Assembly: GCF_042680565.1 (NCBI RefSeq)
Contig: NZ_JBHUEJ010000015.1
Coordinates: forward strand, 363,905 to 427,904
Length of the DNA: 64,000 nucleotides
From: Ottowia flava
GTDB lineage: Bacteria > Pseudomonadota > Gammaproteobacteria > Burkholderiales > Burkholderiaceae_C
Direction of reading: 5' to 3'
Below the pieces are notes generated by a model that was given only the letters and a program-made list of their open reading frames with translations, had not been told where the DNA came from and made no database searches. This document shows, in pieces, positions 6,755 through 15,273 of this stretch (position 1 is its first letter; every line of letters starts with the position of its first letter). A program made the translations under genes and the position numbers.

Positions 6755-8104
6755 ATGCGACTCCCCACCCTTCAATCGCTCAGCGCGGATCTGTCCGCCG
6801 GCCGCACCACCGCCCAGCAGTTGACCGCCGCCGCCCTCGCGCGCGCGCAAGACCCTGCCGGCGAAGGCGCCCGCGTGTTCACGCGGCTGGACGCGGAGCG
6901 CGCCCGTGCGGCCGCGCAGGCGTCCGACACGCTGCGCGCGGCAGGCATCGTGCGTTCGCCGCTGGAAGGCGTTCCGGTGTCCATCAAGGATCTGTTCGAC
7001 GTAACGGGTCAAGTCACGACCGCGGGCTCCGTCGTGCTGAAAGGCGCGGCGCCCGCCACGCGCAACGCACCGGTCATCGACCGCCTGATCGCCGCCGGCG
7101 CCGTCATCGTCGGCCGCACCAACATGACCGAGTTCGCGTTCTCCGGCCTCGGCCTCAACCCGCACTACGGCACGCCCAAGAACCCCTGGGACCGCGCCAC
7201 CGGGCGCATCCCGGGCGGCTCGTCGTCCGGCGCGGCGGTGTCGGTGACCGACGGCATGGCCGCGGTCGGCATTGGCAGCGACACCGGCGGCTCGGTGCGC
7301 ATTCCGTCGGCGCTGTGCGGGCTGACCGGCTTCAAGCCGACGCAGCGCCGCGTACCCATCGCAGGCACCGTGCCGCTGTCGACATCGCTCGATTCGATCG
7401 GTCCGCTGGCCGCCAGCGTGCGCGACTGCGCCATCGTCGACGCGATTCTGGCGGGCGAACCGGTGCCGTCTGAGGCCGCACTGCCGCTGCGCGGCGCTCG
7501 CCTGGCCATACCGCAAACGCTGGCGCTGGACGGCATGGACGCGCAGGTCGCCACGGCCTTTAAGCGCGCCTGTGCCCGCCTGGCTGAAGCCGGTGCGCTG
7601 CTGGCGCCGCTGGCCATCCCCGAGTTCGCCGAGCTGGGCGCCCTGCACGCGCGCGGCACCCTGGCCGCCGCTGAAGCCTGGGCTTGGCACCGAGGCCTGC
7701 TGGCTAAGCACGAAACCGACTACGACCGGCGCGTGGCCAGCCGCATCCGCGGCGCGCAGGCCATGGGCGCGGCCGACTACATCGACCTGCAGCAGGCGCG
7801 CCGCCGCTGGATCGCCCAGGTCGAAGCGCGCATCGCGTCGTACGACGCCTTGCTCATGCCCACGGTGCCGGTGGTCGCGCCAGCGATTGCCGACCTGCAA
7901 GCCAGCGACGACGCCTACACCGCCGCCAACGGCCTGATCCTGCGCAACAGCACCTTCATCAACTTCCTGGACGGCTGCGCGCTGTCGTTGCCCTGCCATC
8001 GCGCGGGCGAAGCGCCGGTCGGCCTCACGCTGGCCGGTCCGGCCATGGCCGACGCGCGCATCCTGGCGCTGGGCGCCGCCGTGGAGGCGCTGCTGGCCGC
8101 CTAA
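6755..8104 (+). CDS. Amidase (amidase signature family)
   Basis: A 449-residue amidase-signature hydrolase. The Ser-cisSer-Lys triad is visible: Lys in VSIKDLFDV near 77, and two serines in IPGGSSSGAAVSV (near 153-158) and DTGGSVRIPSA (near 177). Members hydrolyse amides, from aryl amides to Glu-tRNA-bound glutamine; the absence of gatC/gatB next door and the short C-terminus argue against GatA, so substrate is unknown. The in-frame reading runs far upstream through metW in another frame; ATG 6755 is the first start after the interspersed repeat. Converges with the thioesterase by a 4-bp overlap. Confidence 0.9.
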   Translation: MRLPTLQSLSADLSAGRTTAQQLTAAALARAQDPAGEGARVFTRLDAERARAAAQASDTLRAAGIVRSPLEGVPVSIKDLFDVTGQVTTAGSVVLKGAAPATRNAPVIDRLIAAGAVIVGRTNMTEFAFSGLGLNPHYGTPKNPWDRATGRIPGGSSSGAAVSVTDGMAAVGIGSDTGGSVRIPSALCGLTGFKPTQRRVPIAGTVPLSTSLDSIGPLAASVRDCAIVDAILAGEPVPSEAALPLRGARLAIPQTLALDGMDAQVATAFKRACARLAEAGALLAPLAIPEFAELGALHARGTLAAAEAWAWHRGLLAKHETDYDRRVASRIRGAQAMGAADYIDLQQARRRWIAQVEARIASYDALLMPTVPVVAPAIADLQASDDAYTAANGLILRNSTFINFLDGCALSLPCHRAGEAPVGLTLAGPAMADARILALGAAVEALLAA

Positions 8105-8511
8105 AGCAGCGCGTAGGTGGTGCTAGCGCGGCAAACGCTCTTGCCGTCGTCCGCGCCGCGCAAGTCGATCTCACCGAACGCCATGGTCTTGCCAGCGCGC
8201 AGCACGCGCGCTTCAATCAGCGCGTCCTGGTTCGACAGCGGCTTCAGGAAGCTGGTGCTGAGCTGTACCGTGGTGCATGGCCGAAATTCGCCAAAGTGCC
8301 GGATCAGCGCCAGCACCATCGCGGTGTCGGCCGCCGCCATCATGGCCTGCCCGCACAGCATGCCGCCGCTGCGCGCCAATTGCTCGCTGTGCGGCAAGCG
8401 CAGCAACACGGCGCCTTCAGGCTGCGTCGGCTCCACACGCAGGCCCAGCGCTTGAACCCAGGGCGCGAAGTAATCGGTCAGGGCGGCTTGAAGGGTGGTG
8501 ATGTCGGTCAT
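8101..8511 (-). CDS. PaaI/YigI-type hotdog thioesterase
   Basis: A 136-residue hotdog-fold acyl-CoA thioesterase. The core helix region reads SGGMLCGQAMMAAADTAMVLAL (GGxxxxxxD pattern) followed by strands containing TTVQLSTSFLKPL and ARVLRAGKTMAFGEIDL. ATG 8511 starts MTDITTLQAAL; an upstream in-frame extension to 8586 is not family-like. Substrate unknown. The 3' end overlaps the amidase stop on the other strand. Confidence 0.85.
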   Translation of the reverse strand: MTDITTLQAALTDYFAPWVQALGLRVEPTQPEGAVLLRLPHSEQLARSGGMLCGQAMMAAADTAMVLALIRHFGEFRPCTTVQLSTSFLKPLSNQDALIEARVLRAGKTMAFGEIDLRGADDGKSVCRASTTYALL

Positions 8512-8598
8512 GCGGCGATCGTAGCGGCCAGCGCGTTGGGGGCGAGGTGAACACGGGTGGCTCATCCGCCTCGGTGTTGTGCGCATATTTCACACAGT

Positions 8599-8655
8599 CG
8601 TATCAAAAAATGTAGCTGCCTGCGCTTGCTCCACGCCTGCCAAAGCCTTTTTTGT
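8599..8655 (+). repeat. TAGCTGC interspersed repeat, copy 2
   Basis: Core TGTAGCTGCCTGCGCTTGCT followed by a GCCTGCCAAAGCC block and a T-run. Sits in the divergent gap before the delta-60 repeat gene and shares the CTTGCTC variant with copy 3. Confidence 0.75.
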
Positions 8656-8698
8656 CGAGATATTGAGTCCACCGCAGCTCTTGCTCGGGCGACCGCCA

Positions 8699-8719
8699 CA
8701 CTCCTTCAGATGACGGATG
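8699..8719 (+). promoter_or_regulatory. Candidate LuxR-type operator upstream of the delta-60 repeat gene
   Basis: CTCCTTCA-GA-TGACGGATG matches, with two differences, the perfect palindrome CATCCTTCA-CA-TGAAGGATG found in front of the first luxR gene at 11289. It lies about 60 bp before the start codon of the surface protein. Confidence 0.5.
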
Positions 8720-8779
8720 TTTTTAGCGCGGCCGATTTCCACAATCGCCGGCATCGCATCGCCCGCCAAGGAAATCGCC

Positions 8780-10351
8780 GTGTCCGCTCAACTTCCTCAA
8801 CGTCTCCTGCGCCGCTGGCGCGCCCTCTTCGCGCTGGTTGCCCTGGCGCTCGGTGCCGTCGCCCCCGTTTCCGCCGCCTGGGTCACCACGCCGTGGGCGC
8901 CCGAGGCGGGTGAGGTGTTCGATATCGTGCCGCACGCTAACGCCCCGACGCAGGGCATCTTGGTAGGCGGCGCCGAGTTTTTCGGCAGTGGCACCCTTGG
9001 CAAAGGCATCGTGCGGCTGAACGCGGCTACCTTGGCGCAGGACACCGGCTTCACGGCCAGCGTGACCCAGGGTGCCAACGCGGGCGAGGTGCACGCCATC
9101 GCCGTGCAGTCGGACGGAAAGATCGTCATCGGCGGACGGTTTGACGCAGTCAACGGCGTGGCGCGCAGCAACATCGCCCGCCTGAACGTCGACGGCACGC
9201 TGGATGCCACCTACACCGCCAGCGTCACTGCCGGGAGCGAAGGAATCCTGACCATGGTGATGCAGCCCGACAACAGCGTGCTCATCGGCGGCGGCTTCAC
9301 GCAGGTCAACAGCACGGCACGCGACTACCTCGCCCGCCTGACCCCTGCGGGCGCGCTGGACGCAGGTTTCAGCAACCCCGCCCTGGACAACCAGGTGCGC
9401 ACCCTGGCGCTGCAGCCCGACGGCGCCGTGCTGGCGGGCGGCTTCTTCAACGTGGCGCATGGGCAACCGCGTGACGCGCTGGTCCGGCTGACTGCCAACG
9501 GCTCGCTAGACACCACGTTCGCCAACCCCGCCATCACAGGTTGGGTGAACGCGCTATACCTTCAGCCCAACGGGCAGTTGCTCGTGGGCGGTTCACTGGG
9601 CACGATTGTCGGCGCGGCGCGCGAGGGGCTGGCTCGGCTGAACGCCAATGGCACGCTGGACGCCGGCTTCACGGTCGACGCGGACGGATCGGTGCATGAC
9701 ATCGTCAGCGCCGACGCCAGCCGGGTCGTCATTGTCGGGGGCTTTGAAAACGTCGCGGGCACGCCGCTGCGGCGCGTGGCGCGCATCAACTACAGCACCG
9801 GCGCGCTCGACCCCACGCTGACCGACGTCGGCGTGCTGAACGCCGGCTTCATCACGTACACCGCCTTCTCGCGCAGCCCGACCGATGTGTTGATCGGCGG
9901 CTGGTTCGCCCTGGTGGACGGGCAGTCGCGCAGCAACCTCGCGCAGATCGTTGAGCAGGCCGGCGCGCCGCTGGCGCCCAGCATCACGCAGACGCAGGGC
10001 CTCAACAGCGGGGCAATGGTCACCGTGGCAGCGCCCGCCGACACTGGCAGCGGCCCGGTGACCGGCTACAACGTGACCTGCACGCCGATGGGGCCTGGCG
10101 CACCGGTCACTGCCAGTGGCCTCAGCCCGGTGGCGCTGACCGGCATGGTCAACGGCACGCCGTACCAATGCGTGGCACGCGCGGTCAATGCCGCCGGTGC
10201 GGGTCCGGCCTCGGCGCCGGCAATGGTCACACCCACCGCCGATGGCGGCGTGGTGCCGGTGCCCACGCTGTCGATTGGCGCGCTGGTAGGGCTCGCGCTG
10301 GGCTGCGGTGCGCTTATGGGGTGGCGGCGGGGGCGCGCCATCCGCTCTTGA
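8780..10351 (+). CDS. Delta-60 repeat surface protein with fibronectin III-like domain and IPTL-CTERM-type tail
   Basis: A 523-residue exported protein. Signal peptide with basic RRWR and a hydrophobic core ends near residue 33 at VSAA. Residues about 45-400 hold successive delta-60 repeats of the form ARLNADGTLDAGF...LQPDGxVLVGGxF, a beta-propeller-like repeat. A fibronectin III-like region follows (about 405-490: GPVTGYNVTCTP...NGTPYQCVARAVNAAG). The C-terminus PVPTLSIGALVG, a hydrophobic helix and WRRGR is the IPTL-CTERM sorting layout. GTG 8780 is preferred (AAGGA 8 bp upstream, signal peptide at the N-terminus); the ATG at 8717 would bury it. Probably anchored to or exported through the envelope. 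Confidence 0.85.
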   Translation: MSAQLPQRLLRRWRALFALVALALGAVAPVSAAWVTTPWAPEAGEVFDIVPHANAPTQGILVGGAEFFGSGTLGKGIVRLNAATLAQDTGFTASVTQGANAGEVHAIAVQSDGKIVIGGRFDAVNGVARSNIARLNVDGTLDATYTASVTAGSEGILTMVMQPDNSVLIGGGFTQVNSTARDYLARLTPAGALDAGFSNPALDNQVRTLALQPDGAVLAGGFFNVAHGQPRDALVRLTANGSLDTTFANPAITGWVNALYLQPNGQLLVGGSLGTIVGAAREGLARLNANGTLDAGFTVDADGSVHDIVSADASRVVIVGGFENVAGTPLRRVARINYSTGALDPTLTDVGVLNAGFITYTAFSRSPTDVLIGGWFALVDGQSRSNLAQIVEQAGAPLAPSITQTQGLNSGAMVTVAAPADTGSGPVTGYNVTCTPMGPGAPVTASGLSPVALTGMVNGTPYQCVARAVNAAGAGPASAPAMVTPTADGGVVPVPTLSIGALVGLALGCGALMGWRRGRAIRS

Positions 10352-10400
10352 TTTGGTAGCTGCTTGCGCTTGCTCTGCCTAGGCTTTCGCCATTTTTTCT
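10348..10400 (+). repeat. TAGCTGC interspersed repeat, copy 3
   Basis: Core GGTAGCTGCTTGCGCTTGCT followed by GCCTAGGC and a T-run; overlaps the last codon of the delta-60 repeat gene and separates it from the next surface protein gene. Confidence 0.75.
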
Positions 10401-10433
10401 GACAAGATTTTCCTGAACCCGAGGGGCACCACC

Positions 10434-11165
10434 ATGAAGCTGACCCGCTCCTTGTTCATTGCCACGACCGTGCTGGCCGCCAGTGGCGCGCTGCAGGCGC
10501 AGACCTTCGTCACCACCACGGCGCTACCAGCCGCCGTGCCCGATCCGGCCAACGGTTGTAACACCCCGGCCGACCCGCTGAACCTGACCATTCCGGTGAG
10601 CGGCATCACCGGCCCGCTGAGCAGCCTGTCGGTGCAGATCGGGCTGTCGGTGGCCAGCGCCGGGGACGTGATCATCGACCTGGTTGCGCCCGGTGGCGCG
10701 CCCAGCCTGCCGCTGGTCGGCCGCATCGGCGCGAATGGTGCGCTCAGCCCGGGCGACTTCTCCGTTCTTTCCGGCACCTACCGCTTCGTCGATCCCAGTG
10801 CGCCCGGAGCGGCCAGCATCTGGGCCGCTGCTGCGGCGGCGGCCGACGACGCGGTGATTTCGCCGGGCACCTACTACACCTCCGAAGTCGGGGGCGCGGT
10901 CAGCTCCAGTGGGGTCGGCACGCCGCTGAACGCCACCTTCGCCGGCCTGACCCCGACGCAGATCAACGGCAACTGGACGCTGCGCATCGTCGACTATTGC
11001 CACCGCGACGCCACCGCCGTCCAGGGCCCCGTCGCGCTGACCTTGAACGCGGCAGCCCCCGTGGCGGTCTCCACGCTCCGCGAATGGAGCCTGGCGCTGC
11101 TGGCACTCATCTGCGCGGCAGCTGCAACGCGCCGCTTCTCAACTGCGCGCCGGCCGATCCGCTGA
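10434..11165 (+). CDS. Exported P-domain-like protein with IPTL-CTERM-type tail
   Basis: A 243-residue protein with a clear signal peptide (MKLTRSLFIATTVLAASGALQA, cut before QTF). The body resembles a proprotein-convertase P-domain: LNLTIPVSG, LSSLSVQIGLSVASAGDVIIDLVAPGG and the closing INGNWTLRIVDYCHRDATAVQGPVALTL. P-domains are beta-sandwiches usually attached to secreted proteases; no protease is present here. The C-terminus VSTLREWSLALLALICAAAATRR is an IPTL-CTERM-like sorting signal. It follows the delta-60 protein gene on the same strand, across repeat copy 3. Function unknown; a surface role is inferred. Confidence 0.8.
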   Translation: MKLTRSLFIATTVLAASGALQAQTFVTTTALPAAVPDPANGCNTPADPLNLTIPVSGITGPLSSLSVQIGLSVASAGDVIIDLVAPGGAPSLPLVGRIGANGALSPGDFSVLSGTYRFVDPSAPGAASIWAAAAAAADDAVISPGTYYTSEVGGAVSSSGVGTPLNATFAGLTPTQINGNWTLRIVDYCHRDATAVQGPVALTLNAAAPVAVSTLREWSLALLALICAAAATRRFSTARRPIR

Positions 11166-11212
11166 GGCCTGGGGGCGTGGCCGCCCGACGACATCTTCCG
11201 GGCTCGCTTCTT

Positions 11213-11229
11213 GCTCCTGTTTCAGGAGC
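11213..11229 (+). terminator. Short hairpin downstream of the P-domain gene
   Basis: GCTCCTG-TTT-CAGGAGC can form a 7-bp stem. It lacks a clear U-tract, so terminator function is doubtful. Confidence 0.3.
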
Positions 11230-11288
11230 TGTTTACGCCCGCTGTTACTGCATTTTCTGGGTCTTCAACCCAATCTCCAGGGAGTACA

Positions 11289-11308
11289 CATCCTTCACAT
11301 GAAGGATG
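11289..11308 (+). promoter_or_regulatory. Perfect palindromic operator upstream of the tandem luxR genes
   Basis: CATCCTTCA-CA-TGAAGGATG, two 9-bp arms around a 2-bp centre, 100 bp before the first luxR start codon and followed by TTGACC at 11315. The size suits a LuxR/NarL-type dimer. A near-copy precedes the delta-60 surface protein gene at 8699. Confidence 0.6.
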
Positions 11309-11409
11309 CCCGGCGTTGACCCTGCCTCAACAATTCTCTTGCGGACTGCGCCCGGGTGTGCCAAAACATCACTCCCCAAGCGCAGTGCCGAGGAAGGGAA
11401 ACCCACACC

Positions 11410-12612
11410 ATGCCGACCGGCGCCCCCGAACCCGAGGTGCTGAGCACCGCTGCGGGCGCTGAGCCTGTGCCCGCAACCGCAGCCGAAGACGAGGTCTCAC
11501 TGGCCGCCTTCGATCGCGTTCAGACGGCCCTGTACCGCGCCGTGGGCGCGGACGCGGCCTGGTCCGATGCTCTGCAGGTGATCGCACAGGAATTCGACGC
11601 CAGCTTCTCGATGCTCGTGGCCGCCGGCCAGGGCCAGCGCGACCAGAGCTTTTACGCCGCCTGGAACCACCCCGAAGCCGCGGCGCGCGCCTATTCGGAC
11701 CACTGGTGGCAGCACGACCTGTGGCTGCAGCAGGGCGTGGCGCGCGGCCTGATGCGGCAGGGCAACATCATGCGCGGCAGCGACCTGGTGCCCCCTGCCG
11801 TACTGCGCGCCAGTCCGTTCTACCGCGACTACCTTGCCACGCTGCCGGCCGAACATCTGCTGGTGTGCCTGGTCTCCGACGGGCGCACGCCCGGCATGGC
11901 GCCGCCGTCCCACCTGAGCTTCTTTCGGCGGCCGACGCAGCCCGATTTCAGCACCGGCGATGTCGCCCGGCTGCGGCGCCTGTACCCGCACGTGCTGCGC
12001 GCGTTCGATCTGCACTGGAGCACGCGGCGGCTGGAAGACCAGGTCACGCTGCTGCACCGCTTTCTCGACGCGTTCGATTTCGGCCTGCTGATGCTGGACC
12101 CAGCCGCTGCCGTCACTTACGCCAACCAGACCGCACGCGAGCTCAGCACCCAGCCCACCCTGGCACGCTGGCTGGGCAGCCTGCCGCAGCGCGTGCAGAC
12201 GCACGAGCCGCTGGGCAAGCTGGTACGAAGCTGCGCGCGCGGCCAGGGTGGCGGGCGCGTGCTGGGCGAGCGCACGCCCGAGCTGATCGCGCTGGCGCTG
12301 CCCGTGGGCGGGCCGACCGATCAACCCGGTGCGTGCATGCTGCTGCTGACCACCTACGCCCAGATGCCTTCGTCGGCACTGGACTTCGTGATACGCACCT
12401 TCGGCCTGAGCCAGGCCGAGGCGCGCCTGCTGCCGCTGCTGTTGCACGGTCACTCGCCCGCGGACATCGCTGCCGATCTGGGCGTCAAGCTGAGCACCGT
12501 GCGCACCCAACTGTCGGCCATCTTCGCCAAGACCGGTGCGATGCGCCAGCAGGACCTGATCCGCCTGCTGGGCAGCGTGCCCCCGGTGCGCCTGCTGGAG
12601 AAAAGCGTATGA
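11410..12612 (+). CDS. LuxR-type helix-turn-helix transcriptional regulator (first of a tandem pair)
   Basis: A 400-residue regulator. A long N-terminal sensor region of unknown ligand (SFYAAWNHPEAA near 80, LRRLYPHVLRAFDLHW near 190) leads to a PAS-like part with LDPAAAVTYANQTARE (near 235), then a C-terminal LuxR helix-turn-helix (about 325-390; AEARLLPLLLHGHSPADIAADL, recognition helix KLSTVRTQLSAIFAKTG). No receiver domain or AHL-binding pattern is evident. ATG 11410 follows AGGAAGGGAAA. Its stop overlaps the second copy (ATGA). A palindrome at 11289 is a likely (auto)regulatory site. Confidence 0.9.
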   Translation: MPTGAPEPEVLSTAAGAEPVPATAAEDEVSLAAFDRVQTALYRAVGADAAWSDALQVIAQEFDASFSMLVAAGQGQRDQSFYAAWNHPEAAARAYSDHWWQHDLWLQQGVARGLMRQGNIMRGSDLVPPAVLRASPFYRDYLATLPAEHLLVCLVSDGRTPGMAPPSHLSFFRRPTQPDFSTGDVARLRRLYPHVLRAFDLHWSTRRLEDQVTLLHRFLDAFDFGLLMLDPAAAVTYANQTARELSTQPTLARWLGSLPQRVQTHEPLGKLVRSCARGQGGGRVLGERTPELIALALPVGGPTDQPGACMLLLTTYAQMPSSALDFVIRTFGLSQAEARLLPLLLHGHSPADIAADLGVKLSTVRTQLSAIFAKTGAMRQQDLIRLLGSVPPVRLLEKSV

Positions 12613-13778
12613 GCGTGCCAGCCGGTGGCACTGCGCCGCTTTCCCTCACCGAGTTCGATCAATTCCTGCACACCTTGTACGGGGCCGTGGGCCACGACGA
12701 AGCGTGGACGGAAGTGGTGCGCGCGCTGGCCGCGGCCCTGCGGGCCGACGTGGCCTGCTGGTGCACGACCGACGGCGAAGGGCCGCAAGCGCCGAGCTTC
12801 TACGCCGCCTGGAACCTGCCAGAGGAGCTCAACCGTGCCTACGCGGAACGCTGGCTGCCCGACAACCCCTGGCTGCAGGCCGGCCTGGTGCGCAATGCGT
12901 TCATGCAGGGCAGCATCCTGCGCGGCACGGATCTGGTGCCTGCGCCGGTGCTGCGCCAGACCCGCTTTTACCGCGAGTACATGCTGCGCTACCCGGTCGA
13001 GCACATGCTGACGGCGGTGATGTCCGACGGCAGCGTGCCAGGCCTGGCGCCACCGATGCTGCTGAACCTGTTCCGCCACCCGCAGCAGCCCGATTTCGAC
13101 GCCGCCGACGTCGCACGGCTTCACCTGCTCTACCCGCACCTGCTGCGCGCGTTCGACCTTCACTGGCTGCAGCGCCGGCGACAGGAGCAGGTCGGCCTGC
13201 TGCACCAGTTCCTCGACGCACTGGACTTCGGCATGGTGATGCTCGACCCCGCGGCGCAGGCGCTCTACGCCAACTACGCCGCGCGCGCCCTCGCCGCCAC
13301 GCCATCGCTGGCGCCTTGGCTGGGTCAGTTGCCAGTGCGGGTAACGGCGCACGATGCCCTCGCCCGGCTGGTGCACGCGGCGGCGCGAGGGCGCGGCGGC
13401 GGACTGGTGCTGGGGGACGAGCAGCGCCGCCTGATGGCGCTGGCGCTGCCGATCGACGAGCATCGTCGTCTTACCGCTGACGGTGCCCCGAATCCGGCGC
13501 CACCGCCTGGCGCCTGCATGCTGCTGCTGGCCCAGCAAGGGCATGCGCCGACGGGCGTGCCCGATTTCGTCACCCGGCTCTTCGGCCTGTCGGCGGCCGA
13601 GGCGCGCGTGCTGCCGCTGCTGCTGCGCGGTCAACCCCCGGCCGACATCGCCACCGAATTGGGCGTCAAGCTGAGCACCGTGCGCACGCAACTGTCGGCC
13701 ATCTTCGCCAAGACCGGCGCAATGCGCCAGCAGGATTTGATCCGCCTGCTGGGCAGCGTGCCACCGGTGCGGCTGTGA
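12609..13778 (+). CDS. LuxR-type helix-turn-helix transcriptional regulator (second of a tandem pair)
   Basis: Paralogue of the preceding gene, 389 residues, same architecture: SFYAAWNLPEEL near 60, LYPHLLRAFDLHWLQRR near 180, LDPAAQALYANYAARAL near 215, and a C-terminal helix-turn-helix. The last 115 bp or so of both genes differ at only about six positions, whereas the sensor halves have diverged and this copy has an extra loop (ADGAPNPAPPPGA). This points to duplication followed by conservation or gene conversion of the DNA-binding part: both should bind the same sites but may sense different cues. ATGA overlap with the upstream copy. Confidence 0.9.
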   Translation: MSVPAGGTAPLSLTEFDQFLHTLYGAVGHDEAWTEVVRALAAALRADVACWCTTDGEGPQAPSFYAAWNLPEELNRAYAERWLPDNPWLQAGLVRNAFMQGSILRGTDLVPAPVLRQTRFYREYMLRYPVEHMLTAVMSDGSVPGLAPPMLLNLFRHPQQPDFDAADVARLHLLYPHLLRAFDLHWLQRRRQEQVGLLHQFLDALDFGMVMLDPAAQALYANYAARALAATPSLAPWLGQLPVRVTAHDALARLVHAAARGRGGGLVLGDEQRRLMALALPIDEHRRLTADGAPNPAPPPGACMLLLAQQGHAPTGVPDFVTRLFGLSAAEARVLPLLLRGQPPADIATELGVKLSTVRTQLSAIFAKTGAMRQQDLIRLLGSVPPVRL

Positions 13779-13793
13779 TCCGAGATGTATGCA

Positions 13794-13852
13794 GAATAGG
13801 CTTTTCCGCCTACAACCACCTGCGCGAGCAGCTATTACTTTGGCAGCATTTT
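13794..13852 (-). repeat. TAGCTGC interspersed repeat, copy 4
   Basis: Minus-strand core ATAGCTGCTCGCGCAGGTGG, then TTGTAGGCGGAAAAGCC. Lies between convergent genes (second luxR and the transglutaminase-like gene). Confidence 0.75.
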
Positions 13853-13857
13853 GAAAG

Positions 13858-14556
13858 TCATGAGCGATGGGCACCCACTTCGCGCGCCACGTCGGCCTCG
13901 AAGTTGTCGGCCAGCAGCGCGCTCTGCACGTCCGAGCCTGCCAGCCAGCCCGGGTACTCGCGGCGAAAGTCGCTGACGATCTGGTCCAGCGGCAAATCGT
14001 CGAAGCTGCCGCGCTCGTTCACATACTCCATGTGCCGGTTGCCGGCCTTGTCGAACGCGTGGTAGATCGAGTCGTGTTCGCCATCGAAGTCCAGCGGGTG
14101 CAGCCCGAACTTCTCGCACAGGCTCAGGTTGAACGCGGGCGTCGCCTTGCGCCAGGCGCCGTTGAGCCAGATCTCGGTGTAGCCGTGCCAGATGAACATG
14201 TCGGTCTTCATGGTCTCGCGCATGCGCTCGGTCGACAGGTGGTTGCGAACGTCGGCAAAGCCCAGGCGCGCCGGCAGGCCGGCGGCACGGCATACGGCCG
14301 CCAGCAGCGTGGCCTTGGGCACGCACCAGCCGTAGCCTTGTGCCAGCACGGTGCTGGCGCGCATGCCGTCGGGCGACAGGTCGATGCGGTAGGGGTCGTA
14401 GCGGAAGGCGTCGCGCACGGCATGCACCAGCGCCACGGCGCGTTGGCGCTCATCGGCGCCGCGGTCGTGTTCACGCACGAAGGCCAGCACAGCCGGATGG
14501 GTGCTGTCGATCGCTTCGGTGGGCGCCAGATGCGCCGGGGTGGGTTGAGGGCTCAT
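13858..14556 (-). CDS. Transglutaminase-like domain protein
   Basis: A 232-residue cytoplasmic protein with a transglutaminase-like core: YGWCVPKATLLAAVCRAAGLPAR (Cys near 77) and MFIWHGYTEIWLNGAWRKATPAFN (His near 124, an Asn/Asp position after). This arrangement is typical of bacterial papain-fold transglutaminase-like proteins, some of which are peptidases. No signal peptide is seen. Function unknown. It is followed by repeat copy 4 and preceded by the HAD phosphatase gene on the same strand. Confidence 0.85.
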   Translation of the reverse strand: MSPQPTPAHLAPTEAIDSTHPAVLAFVREHDRGADERQRAVALVHAVRDAFRYDPYRIDLSPDGMRASTVLAQGYGWCVPKATLLAAVCRAAGLPARLGFADVRNHLSTERMRETMKTDMFIWHGYTEIWLNGAWRKATPAFNLSLCEKFGLHPLDFDGEHDSIYHAFDKAGNRHMEYVNERGSFDDLPLDQIVSDFRREYPGWLAGSDVQSALLADNFEADVAREVGAHRS

Positions 14557-14616
14557 GGCCCAACGGTAGCAAAAAACGAGGCGCCGGGCTTTGATCGGAA
14601 CGAAGGAGTCCGCCGC

Positions 14617-15273
14617 TCAGGCGCGCAGCAGGCTCGCCAAGTCGTCCATCCGCGCGAACAGCTTCCGCGCGCCGGCCGCTCGCAGCGTCTCGGCCGGGCC
14701 GCCCGGCGGACAGTAGCCCCACACCGTGGCGCCTGCGGCCACGCCGGCCTGCACGCCGGTGGGCGTGTCCTCCACCACCAGGCAGCGCGCAGGAGCTGCG
14801 GCCAGGTGCGCGGCGGCGGCCAGATAAACGTCGGGCGCGGGCTTGGTGCGCGGCATGTCATGCCCGCTGAACACCGCGCCGCCGAACCAGGGCGTCAGGC
14901 CGACCTGCGCCAGTTGCATCTCCACCTTGAAGCGGTCGGCGCCCGAGGCACAGGCGATGCGCCCACCGGTGGCCGCGTGCGCAGCTTCCACGGCGGCATG
15001 GGCGCCCGGGATGGCCTGCAGGCTGACCGTGAGGGCGGCGTTGCGCTCGGCATAGAAGCGCGCCATCCAGGCGTCGGTCAGCGGCTTGCCGGTGCGCGCC
15101 TCGATCAGCGCGGTCTTGCTGCGCACCGTGACGCCGACAAACTCGGCCATGCACGCGGCCAGGGGCATGTCCCAACCGGCCTCGGCCAGCAGGTCGCGCA
15201 GCACGGCCATGGTGATCGGCTCGCTGTCGACCAGCACGCCATCGCAGTCGAAAAGCACGGCTTCAAACGGCAT
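14617..15273 (-). CDS. HAD-IA family phosphatase (beta-phosphoglucomutase/DOG-like)
   Basis: A 218-residue HAD hydrolase with a helical cap. Motif I is FDCDGVLVDSEP (near 8-19), motif II CASGADRFKV (near 110), motif III KPAPDVYL (near 147), and motif IV VVEDTPTGVQAG (near 168). DSEP after motif I is typical of phosphoglucomutase-like and sugar-phosphatase members. The ATG at 15273 overlaps the trkH stop, so it is co-translated with trkH. Substrate unknown. Confidence 0.9.
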   Translation of the reverse strand: MPFEAVLFDCDGVLVDSEPITMAVLRDLLAEAGWDMPLAACMAEFVGVTVRSKTALIEARTGKPLTDAWMARFYAERNAALTVSLQAIPGAHAAVEAAHAATGGRIACASGADRFKVEMQLAQVGLTPWFGGAVFSGHDMPRTKPAPDVYLAAAAHLAAAPARCLVVEDTPTGVQAGVAAGATVWGYCPPGGPAETLRAAGARKLFARMDDLASLLRA

